From assembly GCA_964517875.1 (NCBI GenBank), contig CAZFEU010000042.1, positions 1 to 21,100 on the forward strand: a stretch of 21,100 bases of DNA, read 5' to 3'. Each line of letters starts with the position of its first letter. Position 1 is the stretch's first letter. This DNA is from JAJPXC01 sp964517875. Lineage in GTDB: Bacteria; Bacteroidota; Bacteroidia; Bacteroidales; Muribaculaceae. A model generated the notes under the pieces. The model had not been told where the DNA came from. It made no database searches and saw nothing but the letters and a program-made list of their open reading frames with translations. Shown here one piece after another: positions 15,456-21,100 of the stretch. A program made the position numbers and the translations under genes.

Positions 15456-15992
15456 ATGATGGAATACTGGATTATAGTAAACGAACAGCCGCAGGGGCCT
15501 TTCACCATCGAAGAGCTTGCTCATAAGCATATAGCCCCCGGTACCAAGGTATGGCGCACGGGCCTCTCTGACTGGGTGGAGGCGCAGAGCCTTGAGGAGC
15601 TTGACCAGGTAATATCTCAGGACATCCCCGCTGCTGAGTCATATTATCGCCCGGAATCCTCGGCTTCTCCCGATGTGCCACCCCCCACCTACGGTTACGC
15701 GGCAACTCATACGGCCACGAACGTCCGTGCACGGGAGGCATCGGCAGCGCAGGTTATTCCAGCACAGCCCAATACCTACCTGGGGTGGAACATAGCCATG
15801 CTGATATGCTGCTGCACGCCCGCCGGCATAATCGGACTGATATTCTCGCTTCTCAGCTCATCGCGCTATCGCCAGGGTCGCTACGACCAGGCCAGGTTAT
15901 GGTCGCGCCGGGCAGAGTTGATGGTGATTATAAGCTTTACACTGGGATGCGTCACATGGCCATTCTCGGTGTTGATACAGACACTTCTTTAG
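15456..15992 (+). CDS. GYF_2 (DUF4339) and CD225-type membrane protein
   Basis: This 178-residue protein has two modules. Residues 1-53 (MEYWIIVNEQPQGPF... KVWRTGLSDW) match the GYF_2/DUF4339 domain, a putative peptide-binding fold. After a Pro/Ala-rich linker (about 55-105), residues 107-178 match the CD225/dispanin family, with a first membrane segment at about 109-131 containing a Cys triplet (118-120), a short basic loop with RYxQGxYDQA, and a second segment at about 152-175. CD225 proteins include the eukaryotic IFITMs; the bacterial members lack an assigned function. The start abuts the deoC stop with no gap; ATG at 15459 is an equally possible start. It ends 3' to 3' against the DUF2752 gene with the coding ends overlapping by a few bases. 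Confidence 0.87.
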   Translation: MMEYWIIVNEQPQGPFTIEELAHKHIAPGTKVWRTGLSDWVEAQSLEELDQVISQDIPAAESYYRPESSASPDVPPPTYGYAATHTATNVRAREASAAQVIPAQPNTYLGWNIAMLICCCTPAGIIGLIFSLLSSSRYRQGRYDQARLWSRRAELMVIISFTLGCVTWPFSVLIQTLL

Positions 15993-16405
15993 ATAATATT
16001 TCTTAGTATAGTCCAAAGAACCGACGCAATCAGGAGCGCTGCGATAAATGCCGGAGAATACACCCAACGGCTCCATCGCAGCGCTCTTGGGCTATGCGAC
16101 ATTCCGGTATAGGCCACCAGCCCCAGCGCAGGTATGATGGCTATAAGAAAGTAATTGTAGCTCAGAGCTTCCAGCGGATGGCCGTGAAGCAAGGCATGCA
16201 TGCCCCTCATGGATCCGCACCCCGGACACTCCCAACCGGTGAGCGAGTGAAAGGCGCATTGGGGCATCCACCACGTGCCTACGGGGTCGTAACACAGCAG
16301 CACTACCGCCACTACTGTTACTGCGACCGCCACTAAACACCATGCTACTGCGCTATTGAGTAGCGTCCGGTGAGGTGCCGGGGTTGCCGTATTCGATGTC
16401 GGCAT
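15989..16405 (-). CDS. DUF2752 membrane protein
   Basis: The core FHSLTGWECPGCGSMRGMHALLHGHPLEALSYN is the hallmark of DUF2752, a small membrane family with a conserved CPGCG motif and unknown function. Three hydrophobic segments surround it: about 43-62, 108-125 and 142-158 in the numbering of the longest frame, which starts at 16477. I chose the ATG at 16405 (138 aa), because the longer frame would overlap vsr by 125 bp and its extra residues are low-complexity Pro/Thr. Even so it overlaps the end of vsr by 53 bp, suggesting translational coupling. The CPGCG cysteines could bind a metal or form a redox pair; nothing in the sequence settles this. Confidence 0.82.
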   Translation of the reverse strand: MPTSNTATPAPHRTLLNSAVAWCLVAVAVTVVAVVLLCYDPVGTWWMPQCAFHSLTGWECPGCGSMRGMHALLHGHPLEALSYNYFLIAIIPALGLVAYTGMSHSPRALRWSRWVYSPAFIAALLIASVLWTILRNII

Positions 16406-16868
16406 CGGCGGCAAGCATCGTGTCGGCTTGCGGGAAGGAGTAGGGAGCGGGGGGTAAGGGGGTTGATTTGAGTGCATCGAGAGTACGTTGTAGTCGGGTT
16501 AGTGTATCCTGGCGTCGTGAGCGCGTAAGCTCACATTCCCATATTACGATCACGTTCCACCCCTGGTTGTGAAGCGCTTGGGTGTTGAGTGAGTCGCGCT
16601 CAATATTGCGGGCTATCTTGCTGCGCCAGAACTCCACATTGGTGCGTGGATGACGCGTGTTGCAGTAGTGTCCGTGCCAGAAGCAGCCGTTGACCATAAT
16701 CACCGTGTGCAGCTGCTGGAGCACGATGTCGGGCGTGCCGGGGAGATCGCGGCGGTAGAGGCGGTAACGGTAGCCGTGGCTCCACAGGAAGCGGCGTACC
16801 GTAAGCTCCGGGCCGGTATCACGCGAGCGTATGCGGCTCATGCATCGATGTCGTTGAGCTGGTGTCAT
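16353..16868 (-). CDS. vsr: Very short patch repair endonuclease (Vsr)
   Basis: Vsr nicks DNA next to T:G mismatches arising by deamination of 5-methylcytosine, usually alongside a cognate Dcm-type methylase. The 171-residue product starts with the diagnostic RSRDTGPELTVRR. It has catalytic Asp47 in LPGTPDIV, FWHGHYC (His65, His67, Cys69; catalytic and Zn-binding positions) and WECEL with Cys112 (Zn ligand). Family members are about 130-155 residues; the last 35 or so here are a Pro/Ala-rich tail that overlaps the DUF2752 start in another frame. No methyltransferase gene is present in the window, so this is a solitary vsr locally. An exact -7 element (16894-16901) lies 26 bp upstream of the ATG. 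Confidence 0.95.
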   Translation of the reverse strand: MTPAQRHRCMSRIRSRDTGPELTVRRFLWSHGYRYRLYRRDLPGTPDIVLQQLHTVIMVNGCFWHGHYCNTRHPRTNVEFWRSKIARNIERDSLNTQALHNQGWNVIVIWECELTRSRRQDTLTRLQRTLDALKSTPLPPAPYSFPQADTMLAADADIEYGNPGTSPDATQ

Positions 16869-16893
16869 GGTGTAGGATAAACTACTTATTGCG

Positions 16894-16901
16894 CAAAATT
16901 A
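16894..16901 (-). promoter_or_regulatory. -7 promoter element for vsr
   Basis: TAATTTTG on the minus strand is an exact TAnnTTTG match. The predicted start site near 16887 leaves about 19 nt before the vsr ATG. It lies only 13 bp from the panB -7 element on the other strand, so the two promoters overlap. Confidence 0.5.
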
Positions 16902-16914
16902 CTGAAAAGTTTTA

Positions 16915-16922
16915 TAACTTCG
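16915..16922 (+). promoter_or_regulatory. Variant -7 promoter element for panB
   Basis: TAACTTCG differs from TAnnTTTG at one base. Its -33 side falls on the vsr -7 element. The predicted start near 16929 gives a leader of about 46 nt to the ATG at 16975. Confidence 0.45.
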
Positions 16923-16974
16923 CGCCGTAATTTTCTCAACTGTAGAATTTTTAAAGTATAAGCAAATTTAAGCA

Positions 16975-17793
16975 ATGTCAACTTATAATGAAGAGAAGCG
17001 CAAGGTGACAACAGCGTCTCTGCGCAAGATGAAAATAAATGGCGAGAAGATAGCTTGCCTCACCTCTTACGACTACTCGATGGCTTCGCTGGTCGATGCT
17101 GCCGGGATGGATCTTATCCTTGTGGGCGACTCTGCCGCCAACGTGATGATGGGCTACGAAACCACTGTGCCAATCACACTTGACGAGATGATTACATATG
17201 CCAAGGGTGTGGTGCGCGGCGTGAAACGAGCCCTTGTGATTGTCGACCTGCCGTTTGGCTACTATCAGGCATCACCCGAGATGGCGCTGGCTTCGGCAGT
17301 GCGCATTATGAAGGAGACCGGGGCTGAAGGAGTGAAAATGGAGGGTGGCGCCGAGATACGCGAGTCGATTGAACGTATACTCACCGCCGGCATACCCGTG
17401 TGCGGGCATCTTGGGCTTACCCCTCAGTCAATCAACAAATTTGGCACTTACAATGTGCGCGCCAAGGAGGAGGCTGAGGCTCATAAACTGCTTGACGACG
17501 CACGTATGCTCGACGATATGGGTTGCTTTGCCATCGTGCTCGAAAAGATTCCTGCGGCCCTTGCAGCCCGCGTGGCACAGGAGGTGAGCTGCCCGGTGAT
17601 TGGTATTGGGGCCGGCGGCGCTGTTGACGGTCAGATACTTGTGGCTCAGGATATGTTGGGCATGAACCAAGGATTCTCGCCGCGCTTCCTCCGCCGCTAT
17701 GCCGACCTGGCTACAGTAATCACAGGAGCCGTGGGCCACTACGTCGACGATGTGAAAACATCCGACTTCCCCAACGAAAAGGAGCAGTACTAA
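16975..17793 (+). CDS. panB: 3-methyl-2-oxobutanoate hydroxymethyltransferase
   Basis: PanB transfers a hydroxymethyl group from 5,10-methylene-THF to 2-oxoisovalerate, giving ketopantoate, the first committed step of pantothenate synthesis. The 272-residue product has normal family length. It shows KIACLTSYDYSMASLVDAAGMDLILVGDS (the VGDS Asp contacts Mg2+), MGYETTVPITLDEM, VKMEGG with a metal/substrate Glu, and the CPVIGIGAG strand near the C-terminus. It stands alone between divergent vsr and a convergent membrane-protein gene; panC and panD are not in the window. Confidence 0.97.
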   Translation: MSTYNEEKRKVTTASLRKMKINGEKIACLTSYDYSMASLVDAAGMDLILVGDSAANVMMGYETTVPITLDEMITYAKGVVRGVKRALVIVDLPFGYYQASPEMALASAVRIMKETGAEGVKMEGGAEIRESIERILTAGIPVCGHLGLTPQSINKFGTYNVRAKEEAEAHKLLDDARMLDDMGCFAIVLEKIPAALAARVAQEVSCPVIGIGAGGAVDGQILVAQDMLGMNQGFSPRFLRRYADLATVITGAVGHYVDDVKTSDFPNEKEQY

Positions 17794-17816
17794 CTCCTAC
17801 CCGTCAAAAAACAGTT

Positions 17817-17855
17817 TACCCCTTGGCTTTCCCAACTAATGGATGCTCAGGGGTA
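17817..17855. terminator. Possible bidirectional terminator between convergent genes
   Basis: TACCCCT (17817-17823) and AGGGGTA (17849-17855) form a 7-bp stem around a 25-nt loop, lying between convergent panB and the small membrane-protein gene. An AT-rich run (TTATATATTATATATT) follows on the plus side. The long loop and short stem make it a weak candidate. Confidence 0.35.
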
Positions 17856-17890
17856 GATGTTATATATTATATATTACTGTGTGGGGGACG

Positions 17891-18295
17891 TCAATTTGTG
17901 GAGTTGAGCAGCTCGGGGAGCATGAAGAACAGTGCGGTTACTATCAGGTAGATGATTACCAGCACTCCGGCAAAGACGAGGGCTGCCACGGCCAGGTTGC
18001 GCGGGCGGCGGCGCAGCGCTATGCACCCCACTACCACCGAGGCCAGTGCAAGCAGGGCTGAGATGCCGCTGAACACAAGGCTCACTTTATAAGGCACAAA
18101 TGCCGAGAGCAGAAACAGGAGCTCGGCAAGCATGGCTCCCCCAAAGGCCATGCGGGCTGTGGGGTTGATTGTCTTAGCCTTGGGTGCGTCGACTTCATGG
18201 GGTGTCTCGTCGCCTTCAGGCGATATGGGGGCAGGTGGTGCAATTGGGGCGTTTACCTCGTTGGGGTCTTGTGGGGTAGGGGGTTGGGTAGTCAT
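17891..18295 (-). CDS. Small multi-pass membrane protein with Pro-rich head
   Basis: I do not recognise this 134-residue protein with confidence. Residues 1-45 are rich in Pro, Glu and Asp and look disordered. Three hydrophobic segments follow: about 50-66, 70-92 (ending in a basic RRRPRN loop) and 98-124. The segment pair around the GCIALRRRPRN loop is reminiscent of DUF4190-type small membrane proteins, but the match is loose. The gene begins 8 bp after the dnaX stop and has no visible promoter of its own, so it is probably the last gene of the run. No enzyme motif is visible. Confidence 0.7.
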   Translation of the reverse strand: MTTQPPTPQDPNEVNAPIAPPAPISPEGDETPHEVDAPKAKTINPTARMAFGGAMLAELLFLLSAFVPYKVSLVFSGISALLALASVVVGCIALRRRPRNLAVAALVFAGVLVIIYLIVTALFFMLPELLNSTN

Positions 18296-18303
18296 GCTTA
18301 TGT

Positions 18304-20046
18304 TCAGGAGATATTAAGTTTAAAACGTTGGGCCATTTCCTTAAGCATAGGGTGTGCCTCCATCATTTTTGCAAATACCTCGCGGTCATTCCAGGCCACG
18401 GGGTTGTCGATGTCTTGATTTACGCTTACGCTCAGGGTTATCGAGTCGTTGGCCAGGTCGTTGCGCAGGGCCTCGATGAGTTGGGGCATTGCACGGTGCA
18501 TGGTGTTGAGCTGGATGTCGTTTTGCACCATAACATTGAAGTGGCTCGGACTGGACGTGGGTTGCGGGTGTGCTACGCGCATTGTATTCACCAGAATATG
18601 CTCCTCGGGGTGCGCTGATATGTATTTCATCCAGGCGTTGAGCAACTGGTCGTGGGTGAACTCGCTGTGACGAGTTGTGCGTTCAACCTGTGCGGGTGAT
18701 TTCTGTTGCTGGTCGGCAGGGCTTACTGCCCCCTGGAGCGTGAGACGGGTGGCGCGAACCCCGGTGCGACGTGCCGCCGGTGGTGGTGGCGTGGTGCGCA
18801 CTGTGGGTTGCTGTGTGGGCGTGGTCGCTGCCTTGGGTGTCTGCGCAGCCTTAGTGGCCGGTTGGGCGGTCGGAGCATCTTGCTCCCCGGTGCCCCCGGC
18901 TGTGGCGATAGGTTTCAACTGCCCCTCTCCGTCGCCACTACAATTGGGGGAGGGGCTGAGTAGTTGGCACAGTTTTATCAACAAAAGCTCCACAAGGAAG
19001 GTTTTGTTGGTCGACTGGCGGTAATTCATATCGGCGCTATTGCACAGGCTCATGGCCGAATAGAAGAATTCAGGCGTGCAACGTTTGGCCTGCTGGGCAA
19101 GCTGTTCGATCATCTCGGGCTCAAAGTCGAGAAGTGACTGGGTGAGTGGGTTCATGGCCACCATGAGGTCGCGCAGATGCTGGCCGAGTCCGTTGATGAA
19201 GAAGTGGGAGTCGAATCCGCGGTCGCGCACATCCTTGTATATCAGCAGTGCCTGGGGCACGTTGCCGTCGATGAATGCGTCGAATAAGCGTCCATATACT
19301 TGTGCGTCGAGTATATTGAGATTCTCGATGGTCGACTGATATGTGATTTTGTTGCGTGACGATGCCGCTACCTGGTCAAATATTGATAGGGCGTCGCGCA
19401 TGGCGCCATCGGCCTTGAGCGCAATGGCCCGAAGTGCCGATCGTTCAGCCTCGATGCCCTCGTTGGATGCCACGTAGGCCAGATGGTCGACCATGTCGGC
19501 GATGGTGATGCGATTGAAGTCGTAAATCTGGCATCGCGACATGATGGTGGGGATGATCTTGTGCTTCTCGGTGGTGGCGAGGATGAAGATCACATACGAC
19601 GGTGGCTCCTCGAGGGTCTTAAGGAAGGCGTTGAATGCAGCTGGCGAGAGCATGTGTACCTCGTCGATGATGAACACGCGGTAGCGTCCGCTCGTGGGTG
19701 GCACCTGCACCTGCGAGATGAGATCGCGGATATCTTCAACGCCGTTGTTCGAGGCGGCGTCAAGCTCCAGTATGTTGAGCGACCGCCCCTGGTTGAAGTC
19801 GCGGCATGAGTCGCACTCGTTGCAGGGGTCGCCGTCGGGGGTGGGGTGCTGACAGTTGATGGTTTTGGCGAAAATGCGTGCGCATGAGGTCTTACCCACA
19901 CCGCGTGAGCCGCAGAATAGGTAGGCGTGGGCAAGGCGGTTGGTGGCTATGGCGTTCTTGAGTGTCGATGTGAGCGCCTTCTGCCCCACTACCGAGCTGA
20001 ATGTGGATGGACGGTATTTGCGGGCCGAAACTATGTATTGGTCCAT
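18304..20046 (-). CDS. dnaX: DNA polymerase III subunit gamma/tau
   Basis: DnaX is the motor ATPase of the clamp loader and, as tau, links it to the polymerase core. The 580-residue product has Walker A GSRGVGKTS (46-54), a zinc module with Cys65, Cys75, Cys78 and Cys81, Walker B FIIDEVH (125-131) and the sensor SRC at 170-172. Collar domain III ends near 370. A Pro/Ala/Thr-rich linker (about 378-440) then leads to a divergent C-terminal domain. The A-rich heptamer that drives gamma production in E. coli is absent from the linker; a hairpin and C-run lie at its start instead. The gene follows the oxidoreductase gamma gene by 9 bp and precedes the small membrane-protein gene by 8 bp. Confidence 0.97.
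   Translation of the reverse strand: MDQYIVSARKYRPSTFSSVVGQKALTSTLKNAIATNRLAHAYLFCGSRGVGKTSCARIFAKTINCQHPTPDGDPCNECDSCRDFNQGRSLNILELDAASNNGVEDIRDLISQVQVPPTSGRYRVFIIDEVHMLSPAAFNAFLKTLEEPPSYVIFILATTEKHKIIPTIMSRCQIYDFNRITIADMVDHLAYVASNEGIEAERSALRAIALKADGAMRDALSIFDQVAASSRNKITYQSTIENLNILDAQVYGRLFDAFIDGNVPQALLIYKDVRDRGFDSHFFINGLGQHLRDLMVAMNPLTQSLLDFEPEMIEQLAQQAKRCTPEFFYSAMSLCNSADMNYRQSTNKTFLVELLLIKLCQLLSPSPNCSGDGEGQLKPIATAGGTGEQDAPTAQPATKAAQTPKAATTPTQQPTVRTTPPPPAARRTGVRATRLTLQGAVSPADQQQKSPAQVERTTRHSEFTHDQLLNAWMKYISAHPEEHILVNTMRVAHPQPTSSPSHFNVMVQNDIQLNTMHRAMPQLIEALRNDLANDSITLSVSVNQDIDNPVAWNDREVFAKMMEAHPMLKEMAQRFKLNIS
18921..18956 (-). other. Strong hairpin inside dnaX at the gamma/tau boundary
   Basis: GCCCCTCTCC (18921-18930) and GGGGAGGGGC (18947-18956) form a 10-bp stem with one G-T wobble and a 16-nt loop. 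It codes for residues around 364-375, just where the collar domain ends and the linker begins. The upstream arm in the mRNA contains the run CCCCTCCCCC. Confidence 0.6.
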
Positions 20047-20055
20047 TTAGAGTAG

Positions 20056-20601
20056 TTATAGGTTTTCCCCTACGAGGGCTGCTCCCTTGCGCAGGGCCTC
20101 CTCGTTGGCGGGGATGAGGTGGTGATGACGCTCGGGCAAGGTCTTTTTCAACCCCTTGAGCACTGCTTCGATGGGCACCATCGGCTTTATGGCCAGCAGT
20201 GCGCCGAGCACGAGCATGTTGAAGCTCTTGGCATTGGCAAGGCCGAATGTGGCCTCCATGGCGTCTACGCGATAGATGTTGATGTCGGTGCGGGTGGGCG
20301 CGCGGTGTATGCCGTAGGGGTCGTAAATCAGTGTGCCCCCGGGCTTCACCTTCGACTCAAACTTGTCAAGCGATTGCTGATTGAGTATCACCGCTATGTC
20401 GTAGGTGTCGAGCACCGGCGACGAGATGGGCTCGTCGGACAGGATGACAGTGACATTGGCCGTGCCGCCGCGCTGTTCGGGTCCGTAGGAGGGCATCCAT
20501 GTCACTTCCAGGCCATCCATGAGGCCGGCATAAGCCAGGATTTTTCCCATCGAGAGCACTCCTTGACCGCCAAATCCGGCTATGATGATTTCTTCTTTCA
20601 T
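20056..20601 (-). CDS. 2-oxoacid:ferredoxin oxidoreductase, gamma subunit
   Basis: The 181-residue product matches the gamma domain of 2-oxoacid:ferredoxin oxidoreductases (pyruvate, 2-oxoglutarate or branched-chain types). It has the family opening IIIAGFGGQGVLSMGKILAYAG, then the SYGPEQRGG motif and TANVTVILSDEPISSPV. These enzymes oxidatively decarboxylate a 2-oxoacid to its acyl-CoA and reduce ferredoxin; the gamma subunit contributes to the CoA site. It lies 67 bp after the beta-subunit gene and 9 bp before dnaX. In Bacteroidales such a beta-gamma pair is commonly the 2-oxoglutarate enzyme (KorBC), but the substrate cannot be proved without the alpha subunit, which would lie outside the window. 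Confidence 0.92.
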   Translation of the reverse strand: MKEEIIIAGFGGQGVLSMGKILAYAGLMDGLEVTWMPSYGPEQRGGTANVTVILSDEPISSPVLDTYDIAVILNQQSLDKFESKVKPGGTLIYDPYGIHRAPTRTDINIYRVDAMEATFGLANAKSFNMLVLGALLAIKPMVPIEAVLKGLKKTLPERHHHLIPANEEALRKGAALVGENL

Positions 20602-20668
20602 GAGAAGTAGGAGATTTATTGAGTTTGCGTGAGTGATTAATGTGTCATTGGAACATCATGTGGGTGAT

Positions 20669-21100
20669 TCACCCCTTGATGTCGCCGGTGGGATATTTGG
20701 CAAACATATGCTCTTGCATCCACTTGTTGGCCTTGTCGGGGGTCATCTTCCATCCCGATGAGCATGTGCCCACGATTTCCACCAACGATGCGCCCTTCCC
20801 CTCAAGCGAGTTGTTGAAGGCTTTCTTGATGGCGGCCTTGGCCTTGCGCACAGCCGCAGGGGTTTCTACCGACTGGCGTGTCACATAGCATGTGCCGTCG
20901 AGATGCGATGCGAGCTCGGTGATGTTTAGCGGATAGCCATTAAGGTCAACGCGGCGTCCGTAGGGGGTGGTCGATGTTTTCATCCCCTCGAGGGTGGTGG
21001 GTGCCATCTGACCGCCGGTCATGCCGTAGATGCCGTTGTTGATGAATATCATGGCTATGTTTTCGCCGCGGTTGAGCGCATGGATGGTCTCGGCGGTGCC
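20669..21100 (-). CDS. 2-oxoacid:ferredoxin oxidoreductase, beta subunit (partial, C-terminal part)
   Basis: The reading frame stays open to the window edge; the 5' part of the gene lies beyond 21100. The visible 143 residues include IHALNRGENIAMIFINNGIYGMTGGQM, the thiamine-diphosphate and Mg2+ binding NNxIYGMTGGQ segment of the beta subunits. This is followed by the TSTTPYGR region, YVTRQS and a C-terminal LVEIVGTCSSGW. The match is to the 2-oxoglutarate/2-oxoacid class (KorB-like) rather than single-chain pyruvate oxidoreductase. An ATG at 21052 is internal, not the start. It is followed by the gamma-subunit gene. Confidence 0.92.
   Translation of the reverse strand, partial: GTAETIHALNRGENIAMIFINNGIYGMTGGQMAPTTLEGMKTSTTPYGRRVDLNGYPLNITELASHLDGTCYVTRQSVETPAAVRKAKAAIKKAFNNSLEGKGASLVEIVGTCSSGWKMTPDKANKWMQEHMFAKYPTGDIKG

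Noticed and set aside
15989..18295. vsr, DUF2752 and the small membrane protein considered as parts of a defence island
   Set aside because: No methylase, restriction enzyme, helicase, toxin or recombinase lies nearby, and panB and dnaX interrupt the set.
18700..18920. Search for an E. coli-like A-rich frameshift heptamer in dnaX
   Set aside because: No A-run of the needed type is present in the Pro/Ala/Thr linker; only the C-run and hairpin at 18921-18956 were kept as a speculative finding.
20662..20674. GGGTGATTCACCC palindrome at the end of the beta-subunit gene
   Set aside because: It is a single short palindrome overlapping a stop codon, with no partner copy or U-tract; chance is a sufficient explanation.

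Overview
The window looks like chromosomal DNA from a Bacteroidales bacterium, most likely near Muribaculaceae. The family assignment is an inference. The supporting signs are: a gingipain-like C25 peptidase with a C-terminal type IX secretion sorting domain, Bacteroidetes -7 promoter elements (TAnnTTTG) upstream of several genes, no consistent Shine-Dalgarno sequences, a PMCA-type Ca2+ ATPase, a class I dihydroorotase next to a DPM1-like glycosyltransferase, and KorB/KorC-type 2-oxoacid:ferredoxin oxidoreductase subunits. No rRNA, tRNA, insertion sequence or CRISPR array was seen.

Layout. From 87 to 5377 (minus strand) a tightly packed run reads pyrH, frr, a COG0731 radical SAM protein, an LD-carboxypeptidase, a membrane-anchored DNA/RNA endonuclease and mnmE. 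Gaps are a few bases or overlaps except 36 bp between pyrH and frr. A good Bacteroidetes promoter precedes pyrH. From 5597 to 8968 lies a 1123-residue secreted C25-family protein, AT-rich compared with its surroundings, with a strong terminator hairpin after it. A Ca2+ P-type ATPase follows (9085 to about 11940). A gene-free 350 bp gap (12028-12376) holds tandem 13-bp palindromes and a separate stem-loop. Next come pyrC and a GT2 glycosyltransferase (minus strand), then, across a divergent promoter region, deoC and a GYF_2/CD225 membrane protein (plus strand). A minus-strand pair, vsr and a DUF2752 membrane protein, overlaps at its junction and shares an overlapping divergent promoter region with panB (plus). 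The window ends with a minus-strand run: 2-oxoacid:ferredoxin oxidoreductase beta (partial) and gamma subunits, dnaX, and a small membrane protein.

How the genes relate. Most are housekeeping genes: pyrimidine synthesis (pyrC, pyrH), translation (frr, mnmE), deoxyribonucleoside catabolism (deoC), pantothenate synthesis (panB), replication (dnaX) and ferredoxin-linked central carbon metabolism. The accessory-looking parts are the C25 protein, the solitary vsr with DUF2752, the anchored nuclease, the GYF_2/CD225 protein and the palindromic repeats. I found no clear multi-gene defence or mobile system. The observations most worth a second look are the palindrome array at 12237-12311, the C25 domain mosaic, the extra hydrophobic segments in the ATPase, the repeat insert in MnmE, and the hairpin at the tau/gamma boundary of dnaX.
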